From NCBI RefSeq assembly GCF_963678975.1, contig NC_089274.1, positions 48,886,075 through 48,950,074 of the forward strand: DNA of 64,000 nt. Direction: 5' to 3'. Both the position numbers and the translations under genes were made by a program. This document shows, piece by piece, positions 35,773-46,518 of this stretch; the first letter of the stretch is position 1; the number at the start of each line of letters is the position of its first letter. The notes below the pieces were generated by a model. The model saw nothing but the letters and a program-made list of their open reading frames with translations, searched no databases and was not told where the DNA came from. This DNA is from Dysidea avara (Eukaryota; Porifera; Demospongiae; Dictyoceratida; Dysideidae).

Positions 35773-36102
35773 ATTCCTGCACAGTACACAATATAATAAT
35801 ACTATTCAGCAGCAGTTTGATCGTAAGAGTCAGTGACACATCTGGCTTTCCATTCTGTCGCTGAGCTTGGCTCAGTAGTGTCATAGATTATATATTCCCT
35901 ACATAATCTATGGTAGTGTTTTGATCTCGGTTTTGTAGTCTGGACTGAAACGTTCAAAGTGAAAGCTTAATAGCTGCTAACATGAAGCAATTTACGATTG
36001 TATTGTTCAGTTGGTTAATGTTTGAAGAAGAAAAGATGAAGTAGATGTACTTTAAATATTTTATCAGTAAATGTACAAATTATATATATAATACATATAT
36101 TG
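35773..36102. other. No gene seen
   Basis: AT-rich spacer between the LINE fragment and the minisatellite. Confidence 0.4.
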
Positions 36103-38640
36103 ATTACAGAAATCTCCATGGTGGTTTCTTTGTAACTGAACTTTCTACAAGGTGACTTCTTCTAGATGCTCTCTCTACAGGGTGAATTGTTTGTAGCTGA
36201 ACGATCTACAAGGTAACTTCTTCTAGCTGATTTCTCTACAGGGTGATTTGTTTGTAGCTGAATTCTGTACAGGCGATTTGTTTGCAGCTGAGCTCTTTAC
36301 AGAATGGTTTCTTTGTAGCTGAACTCTCTACAAGGTAACTTCTTCTAACTGATCTTTCTACAGGACAATTTGTTTGTGGCAGAATTTTCTACAGGGTGAT
36401 TTCTTTGCAACTGAACTCTCTACATGGTGGTTTCTTTGTAGCTGAACTCTCTACAAGGTAACTTCTTCTAGCTGATCTCTCTACAGGGTGATTTGTTTGT
36501 AGCTGAACGATCTACAAGGTAACTTCTTATAGCTGATCACTCTACAGGGTGATTTGTTTGTAGCTGAATTCTGTACAGGTGATTTGTTTGCAGCTGGCTC
36601 TTTACAGAATGGTTTCTTTGTAGCTGAACTCTCTAAAAGGTAACTTCTTCTCACTGATCTTTCTACAGGGCAATTTGTTTGTGGCTGAATTTTCTACAGG
36701 GTGATTTTTTTGCAGCTGAACTCTCTACATGGTGGTTTCTTTGTAGCTGAACTCTCTACAAGGTAATTTCTTCTAGCTGATCTCTCTACAGGGAGATCTG
36801 TTTGTAGCTGAACTATCTACAAGGTAACTTCTTCTAGCTGATCTCTCTACAGGGTGATTTGTTCGTAGCTGACTTCTGTACAGGTGATTTGTTTGCAGCT
36901 GAGCTCTTTACAGAATGGTTTCTTTGTAGCTGAACTCTCTACAAGGTAACTTCTTCTAACTGATCTTTCTACAGGGTGATTTGTTTGTAGCTGAACTATC
37001 TACAAGGTAATTTCTTCTAGCTGATCTCTCTACAGGTGATTTGTTTGTAGCTGAATTCTGTACAGATGATTTGTTTGCAGCTGAGCTCTTTACAGAATGG
37101 TTTCTTTGTAGCTGAACTCTCTACAAGGTAATTTCTTCTAGCTGATCTCTCTACAGGGAGATCTGTTTGTAGCTGAACTATCTACAAGGTAATTTCTTCT
37201 AGCTGATCTCTCTACAGGGAGATCTGTTTGTAGCTGAACTATCTACAAGGTAACTTCTTCCAGCTGACCTCTCTACAGGGTGATTTGTTTGTAGCTGAAT
37301 TCTGTACAAGTGATTTGTTTGCAGCTGAGCTCTTTACAGAATGGTTTCTTTGTAGCTGAACTCTCTACAAGGTAACTTTTTTAGCTGATGTCTCTACAAG
37401 GTCACTAGTTTGTAGCTGAATTCTCTACATGGTGGTTTCTTTGTAACTGAACTTTCTACAAGGTGACTTCTTCTAGCTGATCTTTCTACAGGGTGATTTG
37501 TTTGTAGCTGAACTCTCTACAAGGTAACTGCTTCTAGCTGATCTCTCTACAGGGAGATTTGTTTGTAGCTGAACTCTCTAAATGATGGTTTCTTTGTAGC
37601 TGAACTCTCTACAAGTTAACTTCTTCTAGCTGATCTCTCTACAGGGTGATTTATTTGTAGCTGAACTATCTACAAGATAACTTCTTCTAGCTGATCTCTC
37701 TACATGGTGATTTGTTTGTAGCTGAATTCTGTATAGGTGATTTGTTTGCAGCTGAGCTCTTTAAATAATGGTTTCTTTGTAGCTGAACTCTCTACAGGGT
37801 AACTTCTTCTAGCTGATGTCTTTACAGGGTCACTAGTTTGTAGCTGAATTCTCTACATGATGGTTTCTTTGTAACTGAACTCTCTACAAGGTAACTTTTT
37901 CTAGCTGATCTTTCTACAGGGTGATTTGTTTGTAGCTGAATTCTGTACAGGTGATTTGTTTGCAGCTGAGCTCTTTAAAGAATGGTTTCTTTGTAGCTGA
38001 ACTCTCTACAAGGTAACTTCTTCTAGCTGATGTCTCTGCAAGGTCACTAGTTTGTAGCTGAGCTCTCTACATGGTGGTTTCTTTGTAACTAAACTCTCTA
38101 CAAGGTGACTTCTTCTAGCTGATCTTTCTACAGGGAGATTTGTTTGAAGCTGTCAAGCTGAACTCTCTTCAAGGTAACTTCTTCTAGCTCATCTCTCTAC
38201 AGGAAGATTTGTTTGAAGCTGAACTCTCTACTAGGTAACTTCTTCTAGCTGATCTCTCTACAGGGAGATTTGTTTGAAGCTGAACTCTCTACAAGGTAAC
38301 TTCTTCTAGCTAATCTCTCTACAAGGAGATTTGTTTGTAGCTGAACTCTCTACATGATGGTTTCTTTGTAGCTGAACTCTCTGCAAGGTAACTTCTTCTA
38401 TTGATCTCTCTACAGGGCGATTTGTTTGTAGCTGAACTCTCTACATGGTGGTTTCTTTGTAGCTGAACTCTACAAGGTGATTTCTTCTAGCTGAACTATC
38501 TCTTTCCATAGTTGCGTGAACTCCCTACAAGGTAGCTTCTTCTAGCTGATCTCTCTACAGGGTGACTTGTGTGTAGCTGATCTCTATACAGGTTTCTTGT
38601 TTCTTGCTGATCTCTTGAATTTTCTTCAGGGTGACTGCTC
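36103..38640 (+). repeat. 2.5 kb minisatellite (about 30/61 bp)
   Basis: About 80 half-units of 30 to 31 bp, each with a core TAGCTGA(A/T)CTCTCTACA. They are mostly arranged as 61-bp doublets (one half with AAGGTAACTTCTTC, the other with GGGTGATTTGTTTG). Several variant half-units recur at regular spacing (for example TTTGCAGCTGAGCTCTTTAC, ATGGTGGTTTCTTTG), giving a higher-order pattern of several hundred bp. No open frame. The array ends directly in a doubled CTCTATTAG(A/G) motif (38637-38675). Confidence 0.95.
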
Positions 38641-38659
38641 TATTAGGATGACTGCTCTA

Positions 38660-39480
38660 TTAGAGTATCTCGATCTGGCACTTGCTGCACCAAGTTGGAT
38701 TTCGTGTTATAACTCCGTGGCTTTAAGTCTGATTCTTCTACACCATTGATGAGCCTTTCTAAGATGATTACTCCATCTGTACAACGATTTTCAAAACATT
38801 ACCCCAAGCGGTTTATCTGGTAGGCGTGGCAAGCAGTCGTTTTTTTATTAGCTAATCTCGATTGCATAATTGTTACACACTGTTGGTTTTTTCGCTGTAT
38901 CTTCCTGTTTTTTTAGCTCGATTTCTTTCAAACCACAAAAGGTTTGAGGTTCAATAGTTAACCTATTCACCCATCGATTTTCAGCTTCTTCCCATACGCG
39001 GTTTACCCTGTAGACGTGACAACATATTGGTGTTATTTTTCGTGAATAATCGCTCATAACTCTTTGCCTGTTTATCGTATTCCAGCCAAAGTTGGTAACG
39101 AGATGCGCCTTTATACCCCCCTTCTGTGTGCCGAATTTCAAGGCAATTGGATGTGGCGTTCGCGTTTTATAGCAGTTTTTGTAAGTGTGCGACAAGAGGA
39201 AGAAAAATAAGAAAAAAAACGAAGAAACTGAGCCAATTTTTGAAATCGCATATCTCGGGAACGCTTTAAGCGATTTCGCTCAAATTTGGAATGTGGAGTG
39301 CTGAAGTTGGAGGGCATGTCCACAGCAAAAATCGTCTTGTTTCATCAAGGAAGCACAGAGCTACGGAGGTGCGAAAATTGCATTTTCTTTCTTCCTGTTA
39401 ATGTACTCACGGGTGTTACGCGCCGGCTTCTTGGGCCGCACGACACACTACCGTGTGTCTTGATATATATATACGATATG
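38660..39480. repeat. Repeat block beside the minisatellite
   Basis: Two diverged units of about 180 bp can be aligned (around 38755-38880 and 38935-39065: CGATTTTCA followed by CC(A/C)(T/A)ACGCGGTTTA-like and TAG(A/G)CGTG(A/G)CAA blocks). The minus-strand frame 38848-39195 (KNCYKTRTPHPIALKFGTQ, then ENRWVNRLTIEPQTFCGLK) is open for 115 codons but resembles nothing I know. It ends with ACACACTACCGTGTGT and a TA run. Probably satellite-associated sequence rather than a gene. Confidence 0.4.
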
Positions 39481-39714
39481 TTAATTGTTTAGCCTCTACC
39501 CTTGACTGGATTTAGCTATAGTGTTTGATACGTTAGCACAAGGAATGGTAGTATCTTCAATTCAACGTAGTGGCTATTCGTCCGGTTCCGGACGCTGATT
39601 TCACCAGGCTATTCGTCCGGTTCGGATCGCGTGGTCCTGTTCGTCCAGTTTATGATTATATAGCTACTGGGTCGAGACAGCACAGCTGATAATTGACCCA
39701 GGTAATTACAAACA

Positions 39715-39951
39715 AAAAAAAAAACAACATTTAACATATACATGCATACATAAAATTATTTATTGTGTGATGACAAGGTGGTTGGTAAAAATTTCTGTGG
39801 ATTGCTCTTCAATAAAATTGTTAGGTAAAGTGTTCCATTCTCTTAAAGTATTCGGAAAGAAACTTCTCTGATACGATACAGTGGAACTGACTGGGATAAT
39901 AAATCCAACCAGTACTACAGTGTCACCCATAACTCGAGTATCAAAACACAC
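39715..39951 (-). pseudogene. LINE ORF2 C-terminal fragment
   Basis: Minus-strand frame with YQRSFFPNTLREWNTLPNNF and FTNHLV, the typical LINE C-terminal end seen also at 35640-35750. Only the last about 60 codons survive. Confidence 0.6.
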
Positions 39952-39956
39952 TAGTT

Positions 39957-40081
39957 GTATGAAAGTAAGTTTTTGGGTGAGTTAGAGGCGAGCTAGGGTT
40001 GGAGCGAGCGAACCGAGCGTCCCGGCGAAGCCGGGCCAACCCTAGCTCGCCTCCAACTCACCCAAAAACTTATCTTCATAC
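39957..40081. mobile_element. 125-bp hairpin element
   Basis: The left half (GTATGAAAGTAAGTTTTTGG, then GCGAGCTAGGGTTGG) is inverted at the right. The loop is GC-rich (GAGCGAGCGAACCGAGCG, then CCCGGCGAAGCCGGG, itself a small hairpin), unlike the AT-rich surroundings. Confidence 0.7.
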
Positions 40082-40150
40082 AGACAGTGAAATTCATCAT
40101 TGTGCTTAACAGGCAAACGTCATGTTAGGGTTAGGGTCGGGTTCAGCTTT

Positions 40151-40303
40151 GGTTTCTTCTTCACTGGGTATTTCTTCTTGTATAGGTTTCTTCTTCACTG
40201 GGTATTTCTTCTTGTATAGGTTTCTTCTTCACTGGGTATTTCTTCTTGTATAGGTTTCTTCTTCACTGGGTATTTCTTCTAATCTTGTATAGGTTTCTTC
40301 TTG
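40151..40303 (+). repeat. 34-bp tandem repeat, about 4.5 copies
   Basis: Unit GGTTTCTTCTTCACTGGGTA followed by TTTCTTCTTGTATA. The last copies carry a small insertion and then decay. It lies immediately upstream of the R2-like ORF. Confidence 0.9.
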
Positions 40304-40359
40304 AATGACGTATATAAGGTAGAAACTAAGAGAGGTCAGTAGCTGGGAGCCAAGTAGGT

Positions 40360-42091
40360 ACAAGTTGTTTCTGAAGTTGTTGCTTTACATACAATAGAGT
40401 GGAAACCATGTGCTAAAAGAGCAAGGAACTTTGTCTCCCTTGATGGGAAACCTGCTTTTACCAAAGCCAACGGGAAACCATCAGTTAAATTTGCTGACTC
40501 AATGGAACACTCACTCAAAGGATATGCTGACGATGTCACTTTGATCTCCTGTGATATCGATGTTCATAAATCAGTTTTACAAACAATTGACCTGAAGGCA
40601 GCAGATTTGGACTTGACTTTTAAACTATCTAAATGTATTTCCTTTCTATTTGATGGCTCCAAAGTTGCGCCAATGGGCTTGCCATTATCCAAATGTACAA
40701 CTAGACCCATCACAGAAGGCCAAACCAAATTTTTAGGAAAGTTAATTGATGTCTCTTTGAGTGCTACCAAGAAAGCTGCAGGCAAGCGTATGATAAGCCA
40801 TCTTACTGACCTACTTTCTGCATCTGACTCACTCCCCATCCGTGGTGAGTACAAACTGTGGATTTACCGGAACTATATTCTCTCACTGACACGGTTTCAT
40901 TTGTGTGTTGATGCTGTCTCCAGGGGGACCATCTCCAAGTTAGAATCTATTGCCACACGGTTTCTGAAGAAATGGCTGAATTTGCCCCGGAGTGCTACAC
41001 GAGTTATTCTGTACTACCCAGGTGTTTGTTGTCCTAGTATTTCTCATGTCTCCAGGGAGGCAAAACTAAGTTTGCTAACCTGTGTCAGTGCCTCCTCTGA
41101 CTTGCGGCTCCAGGAACTTAACCTCCATTTGCGTCTTGGGAATGTTGCTCTACAAATCCAAGACAATGACTATTCCATCCTGTCGATTGCTCAAAAACAA
41201 TTATCTGCCTTCCCATCAGCTCGGTCGTTATATATTAAGGCTAAGCACCAGTTGTCAGATTCCATCAAAGCTCAATGCAAAGACCATTTACAGTCACTAA
41301 CTGTTCAGTCAAAGTTTGAGAGTTCCGCTGAACTAGAGAGCTCCTGTAAAACTTGGAACAGGCTACTGAAGGGATTCCACCCCGGTCAATTGTCATTCCT
41401 CCTTCGTGCAGCATCTGACACTCTACCCACCGCTGTGAATTTACAGAGATGGTCCATCCTATGTGAAGCGAAGTGTTTGCTTTGCGATTCACGGCGCCCA
41501 ACAACTGCTCATGTTTTAAGTAGCTGCCCTGCAGAATTAAATCAACAGCGGTATACCTACCGTCATGATCAGGTTCTTCGTGTTTTGGCCACTAAACTTT
41601 CTGAAGCATTTGCTGACATCCCATTTGTTAAAGTGTTTGCTGATATACCTAATTTCCATGCTGATAATTCTCCACAGTCTACAATTCCGATGAGTCTCCT
41701 TATTACATCCTACCGTCCAGACATTGTAATATATAATTCCCAGAGTTCTTCCATCACTCTGTTGGAACTAACATGCCCTCTGGACTCCATCCATCACATC
41801 CAGTCTGCTCGCAATAGGAAGCAGAGCAAAACTGAGTATCTGCAGCTGTTGGCTGAATTTGATCGCCTAAATATTGCTAACTATTATGACACCATTGAAA
41901 TCACGGTACTTGGTCATTTTCAAGTGTCTTCCATCAAGAATTTATCTAGTTTGTTAAACTTTGTTCAAGCTGATATAAGGATTTCGAAGCACATTATTAA
42001 GGAATGGTTAGATGCTGCTGCCTCTGCCAGTATCTCTGCCTCTCAGAGAATTTTTCTAGCACGAAACTGTACAGAGTGGTGCACAAATTAG
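40360..42091 (+). CDS. R2-like LINE ORF: RT end, Zn knuckle, nuclease
   Basis: Open from just after a stop near 40357 to TAG at 42091; the first ATG is 40502 (529 codons), but the frame continues upstream, so this is a 5'-truncated ORF. GYADDVTLIS (residues 7-16 from that ATG) is the RT catalytic YxDD. A CCHC knuckle follows (C325-x2-C328-x8-H337-x4-C342). Then a restriction-like endonuclease block appears (RPDIVI 405-410, ELTCP 422-426, K440, K443). This order is typical of R2/NeSL/Hero-type LINEs, which prime reverse transcription at a nick made by that nuclease. The finger and most of the palm of the RT are missing, so it cannot be autonomous, yet over 1.7 kb there is no stop or frameshift, implying a young insertion. 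The 3' non-coding part runs to about 42257. Confidence 0.8.
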
Positions 42092-42257
42092 ACAGTTTTA
42101 TTTTTGTAATTACAGTAATTAGTCTTTTTTGTTGTTGTTGTTTTTGCCTTGCCATGCCCACAGTGTAGTCCTCTACTTTTTGTGTTCGCATGCTGTCCGA
42201 GGTTTCACATGCCTATTTGTTTTGTTGTACATCTTTTCATCACAATTGTTAATGATG

Positions 42258-42370
42258 GTTATCTTTCAGTGGTTACGATCCTTGCCTCACACATTGGAGG
42301 TCCCGGGTTCGATTCCAGGATAAGTCAAGATTTTTGTTTCGTTTGAGGACCCTTTTTTGTCTAAGTTTTT
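42258..42370 (+). repeat. tRNA-Val(CAC)-like sequence with SINE-like tail
   Basis: GTTATC, then CAGTGGTTACGATCC (D-arm region), CTTGCCTCACACATTGGAG (anticodon arm with CAC) and CCCGGGTTCGATTCC (T-arm), closed by GATAAG that pairs with TTATC, look like a tRNA-Val with a few mismatches. T-rich sequence follows with a block shared with the SINE at 32870. It directly follows the R2-like LINE 3' end. Either a SINE head or a tRNA relic used as target. Confidence 0.6.
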
Positions 42371-42479
42371 ATTCACGTGAACCGAGCCGGACGAATAGCT
42401 TGGTAAAATTGGCGTCCGGAACCGGATGAATAGCCTCTACCTATTTTCAAGGACGTCATTTTGTTGTAGTAATCTTTAC

Positions 42480-42861
42480 CAGGGCCGCCCAGAGAAATTA
42501 AGGGGCCCAGGGCAAAGAGTTAAAGTGGGGCCCCAGAGGCAAGGAGGTTTCCATTCTGAATCACAACTTCACCCAAGCTGTAAGTTGAAGACCAAAAAAA
42601 AAAAAAAAGGTCATAACCTGCTAACAATGACAATAACTACCCCTCACCAACCATATCTCTTTATCTATAAGCTTGCTACATTGCTCCTCTGAAGAATACT
42701 GTGACTGCTCTATTAGAATATTTAGATCTGACTGCTCTATTAGAGTATATCGATCTTTTAAACAGGTATTCAAGGGGCCCTTCATGAGGCCTCCTGGGGC
42801 CCCTTTCAGGCTGGGGCCCAGGGCAAAATGCCCCAGTTTCTCCCCCCTGTGGGCGGCCCTG
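42480..42861. mobile_element. hAT MITE, CAGGGCCGCCCAGAG ends
   Basis: Exact 8-bp duplication ATCTTTAC on both sides (42472-42479, 42862-42869). Ends CAGGGCCGCCCAGAG and the inverse of CAGGGCCGCCCACAG. The interior shares the A-run followed by AAAGGTCA and the doubled CTCTATTAGA motif with the MITEs at 32442 and 45640, although its ends differ. Confidence 0.9.
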
Positions 42862-42998
42862 ATCTTTACCGCATACTTAATGAAAAAGAAAGAAACACGA
42901 TGTGTGCATGCACACTGTACAAATTTGTGAGACTGCATGATTTCTGAGAAAGCATGTGGTGTATCTCAATATGGCAGTGTTCCACACTGGTTTGATGA

Positions 42999-44036
42999 TA
43001 GGTCTGCGCCTATTATGCCGGCATAATCATAGGTCACCAATTTAGTGAGAATAATCCAGGAATTATAGGATGGTTACAGGCATAATTTTAGAATAATCGG
43101 ACGACCATGGGAATAGTCGGTGGAATTAGGGGGCGTGTCTCTTCTTGATTAGTTAGTAGAAGAAAGAGTTAAACTACTACAAATGATATAAAGCTGACAG
43201 GAGTGCTGGCTGAAAGTAGATGAAAGCCTCTAAAAGATCGATATACTCTAATAGAACGCTCAGATACTCTAATAGAGCAGTCAGATCGTTTCATGTTACC
43301 AATTAGTCTGGCGCCGCCCGCCCCTTCGCAAAAAGTAAGGGTCTGGTGAAATACAAATACCTAATCATTTCAAAAGGAATTCAATTAGACAGTGCACGTA
43401 ATGCTTGTTACGTCAGATGATTGCACTTCAATTCGAACAAAAGCATTGTGTTGCCAAGGCGATTTCTGTGTGAACGTCATTGGCATGCACTAATTGGCTA
43501 GCGCCGAATCTGGGCGCTAGAAATGATTTAGTATCTATATTTCACCAGACCCTTGCTTTATGCGAAGGGGCGGGCGGCGCCAGACTAGTTACCAATCTGC
43601 AGCCAGCATCAGGGATTTAACTGCACGATTATCTGCAATTCTGAAACTTGTACATCTTATACCAGTGTATCTTCTTCAAGTCTTTGAGCATTAGTATCTA
43701 CCTAACTTAGTACAGTAGATACAACATATTATTATAATACACTAATAGTTAAATACACTTGAATTATTGCTGTAGATAGTTATTCTAAGTCTGCTGTAAC
43801 TATTATGGATAGAAAAATGATGTGTAAGGTGGAATGCTTCATATATGGCTATTAATAATTCGGACAAAACTACTTATAGCAGCATCTTGAAAACTAAGCG
43901 ACTAGCCACAGATATATACTGAATGAGAATAATTATGGAATAATAGGCTGGATACAAGAATAACAAAAAGAATAATAGGAGGGAAATTCTGGAAAGAATA
44001 ATAGGTAAAATTTTGAGCATAATAGGCTCAGGCCTA
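42999..44036. mobile_element. hAT element, TATTATGC family, 1.04 kb
   Basis: Ends TAGGTCTGCGCCTATTATGC and the inverse of TAGGCCTGAGCCTATTATGC. Exact 8-bp duplication TTTGATGA (42991-42998, 44037-44044). Subterminal ATAATAG(G) repeats. Interior has two inverse copies of the CTCTATTAGAGTAT motif (43232-43290) and a Mutator-like MITE (43304-43587). No coding frame. Confidence 0.9.
43304..43587. mobile_element. Mutator-like MITE inside hAT element
   Basis: Ends TAGTCTGGCGCCGCCCGCCC and its inverse. Exact 9-bp duplication GTTACCAAT (43295-43303, 43588-43596). The GC-rich arms contrast with an AT-rich centre. Same family as 31433-31690 but younger. Confidence 0.9.
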
Positions 44037-44044
44037 TTTGATGA

Positions 44045-44403
44045 CGTATAATAAAACCCCAGAGTTGCCCTCCACCATTGGTAGTCCACATATTGGTAAT
44101 TCTTAAAGCAATGTCACCCCAGGGAATTCCTGAGATACAAGCCCTCAAAATTTGTTTTTTTCTTATTGCTTAATTGCACAAAATCATAATGACATACAAT
44201 TCAGTTGTCATATAATTTGACACAGTCCAACGGTAAATTTCAGTGCAAAACATTTGGTTAAATTTTTGCAGAGTTATGGAATTAACAATGTCATGCCTAC
44301 AGCAACTATTTTAGTCTATAGATAGATTAGTAGTGGCACTTGGCATATAACCACATGTACATGTGTACCTAGCTATGCAATGTGTATTCTTACATGTGGA
44401 CAG
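44045..44403. other. No gene seen
   Basis: Upstream of the module exon at 44404; an earlier exon with a signal peptide would be expected here or farther left but was not recognised. Confidence 0.35.
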
Positions 44404-44544
44404 CTGTGTGCTATGCTGATGATGGTAGGTGTCCTACTGGAATTACCACTAAGCTATCAAGTGCTAATATTAGTGAATGTTGTGGGAATACCCTCAGTGG
44501 AATATTCTATTTGTCACCAGATGGTGTTTGTATGTCATGTCCAG
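44404..44544 (+). CDS. Six-Cys module exon (gene B)
   Basis: 47 codons between an acceptor (TTACATGTGGACAG) and a donor (CCAG|GTGAGT), phase 1 at both ends. The module VCYADDGRCPTG, then ISECCGNTLSGIFY and DGVCMSCPG has C-x6-C-x15-CC-x15-C-x2-C, as in the ITIH-like gene on the other strand. The role is presumably extracellular by analogy; partner exons in this neighbourhood were not found before 63782, so the assignment to one gene with that exon is tentative. Confidence 0.65.
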
Positions 44545-44774
44545 GTGAGTTCATAACTGAATGTATATCATGTCATCTATGTACAAAGCACTCTGACCCT
44601 GTTCCATGGTGTGTAAGTATGATCTAAATCTTATTAGCATTTAATTAGTTGATTTGTTCATTTTCAGTTACACATTTTCTTGTCCTTTTATATAGTCCTG
44701 CAAAGTGGGTAGAACATTTTTCCTTTTCATGTGGATCAGTTATATAGCTGAAAATCTGCATGATCTTAATATTA

Positions 44775-45052
44775 ACAAGTACACAAAAAATTTTGGAATT
44801 TTGAGCTAGAGTAGGACCATAGCATATTGATAAAAAAGTACAGAAACAAGCTAGCCAGGAGTAGTGCACGATATTAAATCACAGTAAATCAATAAGAAGT
44901 GTTATAAACCTACTGTGCTTAAGATACCATAACGGAAATGCACAGTAGGGATACAACACTTCTTATTGTAACATACATAAAACTCCTTCTTTTTGACAAT
45001 GTGCTGTGGTCCCTACTCTAGTTGAAGATTCCAGAATTTTTTGTGTATTTGT
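44775..45052. mobile_element. Palindromic MITE (ACAAGTACACA), copy 1
   Basis: Arms of about 130 bp starting ACAAGTACACAAAA are inverted at the right end; they contain AGTAGG(G)ACCATAGCA and ATCACAGTAAA(T/A)CAATAAG. Same family as 52139-52428. Non-coding. It lies in the presumed gene B intron. Confidence 0.7.
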
Positions 45053-45185
45053 TTGTTAACTGTTTTTGTAAAATAAAATTATTATGGCCAGTGAACCCAC
45101 GCATACCACATTAAAATAAAGAAATGGCACTGCATGCCCCAGCTATTCATTATCATCTGAAAAGTGAAGTACCCATTATGCTTCA

Positions 45186-45545
45186 TTGTCAGCTATGTTC
45201 AACCAGTTACACAGCATAATGAATCAAGAACTGTTTGAAAAACACCTCTGCAATCAAAGTAGCCACGGCACTATGAAAAATACGGACGATTTCCATTACG
45301 AAGGGAAGCCATCATGTGCTACCACCAAATTGACTGTCAGCAAAGATGAATGGGACACAAAGGGGACACTGGTAAATTCAGGAAAATACATTGTACGTAC
45401 TGCGGTATGCCAAAAGGCACGTGTCCAGCTGAAGCGACGTTGACAGTGAAAAAGTCAAGCCCGTAGCCTTAGCCGTTATCAAGTTACGCTTGTCTGAAGG
45501 CATCAGTCAGTCAGTCAGTCAGTCAGTCAGTCAGTCAGTCAGTCA
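45186..45545 (+). repeat. ORF-bearing repeat ending in (CAGT)n
   Basis: An 85-codon frame (45186-45443: MFNQLHSIMNQELFEKHL, then SKDEWDTKGTLVNSGKYIV) continues in another frame through TLTVKKSSPVALAVIKLRLS into a (CAGT)10 tract (45504-45545). No domain recognised. A frameshift near 45400 and the microsatellite tail suggest a repeat rather than an active gene. Confidence 0.4.
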
Positions 45546-45639
45546 CTAGAAAATTTTGTTTAAAAAATATTCATAGTAACTTGCTGAAAGCATTTTGGGT
45601 CAATCTGAAGGCTTGTTTGGGCTTAGTTTTACCTAACCA

Positions 45640-45934
45640 CAGGGGCGGATCCAGACTTATGGAAAGGGGGGGTCAAAATTAACTCTAAGACACTACATTG
45701 TCTGGTTTGGTAAGATGAGACCCAAAAAAAAAAAGGTCACAGCCAGCTGAAAAAAGCTGTCCACCTCATCAACTAGGCATTTATCACTGATAAAGTGCAT
45801 AAAAATCCTTACATAGCTTAATTGCTACACACTGCTCTAATACTGTGACTGCTTTATTAGAATATCTCGCTCTTGGTATACTAAAAATTTTTGGAGGGTC
45901 AAGAGCCCCCTTTGACCCCCTGTATCCGCCCCTG
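45640..45934. mobile_element. hAT MITE, CAGGGGCGGATCCAG ends
   Basis: Exact 8-bp duplication CCTAACCA (45632-45639, 45935-45942). The interior shares with the 32442/55387 family TTTGGTAAG(A/G)TGAGACC, the A-run, GGTCACA(G/A)CCA and the TTTATTAGAATATCTCG variant of the motif, but the ends are of another type. Confidence 0.9.
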
Positions 45935-45942
45935 CCTAACCA

Positions 45943-46518
45943 ATACTTGCTTCAGGGAAAAGTAAGTCTGGTTTTTGGGTGATATTTTTTCATGGGCCAC
46001 ACCCACACCTTTGTGGTCCGTACTGTATGATAGTCAATGGATATGCTAAGCATATAAGGCTTTGTACAGTATATAGCTGAGGTAGTTATTTCATTGATAG
46101 CAAGATATCAACACATTTTTGTGTTATGGAAATTAACACTGTGAAAACTTGTATTGTTTTGTTGCACAACGATTCTATGGATGGTTACAAAAAGATTAGG
46201 CCACATAATAAATATTGTTCAATATATCAATTGCATTAATTTACATGGTAAACTTATCCTCCACACTGCATGACAAAAAGTCACGACGTATAATAATTTA
46301 TATTTCTTCATATTGAATAGAACAGTACTGTATATATCAGAAGCTGACCCACTGGAATCAAATTGCAGAGATGTAGTTGTGTTGTGATGAGGATTACTAT
46401 TAGATGCAAATACCTTCGATTGTGGTATGCAGCTACTTTTGTCGTCTCCTTGAAAGTAAGCTGCCAAGAAGATATTCCTGAAGAAAAGTTGTGCTTTCCT
46501 TCCCTTTCGTGAACAGAA
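45943..46518. other. LINE 5' region, no gene
   Basis: Likely includes the 5' UTR of the LINE whose ORF1 starts at 46519; the 5' boundary could not be defined. Confidence 0.4.

Larger units (their letters stand above)
39567..42440. mobile_element. 2.9 kb container with 64-bp inverted ends
   Basis: The arms 39567-39630 and 42376-42440 are inverted copies, each holding GGCTATTCGTCCGG twice (first followed by TTCCGGACGC). No target duplication was recognised, so the superfamily is open (Mutator-like is possible because of the long arms). Inside lie, in order, a LINE tail, a hairpin, a 34-bp tandem repeat, an R2-like LINE and a tRNA-derived sequence. Confidence 0.65.

Noticed and set aside
36103-38640. 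CRISPR-like array of regularly spaced repeats
   Set aside because: Repeat and spacer are not distinguishable, the whole unit is repeated and varies gradually, and the context is eukaryotic. It is a minisatellite.
38848-39195. Protein gene on the minus strand (115 codons)
   Set aside because: Region contains two diverged copies of a 180-bp unit beside the minisatellite, and the frame resembles no family; more likely repeat DNA.
42258-42324. Functional tRNA-Val gene
   Set aside because: T-stem and acceptor mismatches and the attached SINE-like tail point to a tRNA-derived repeat or relic.
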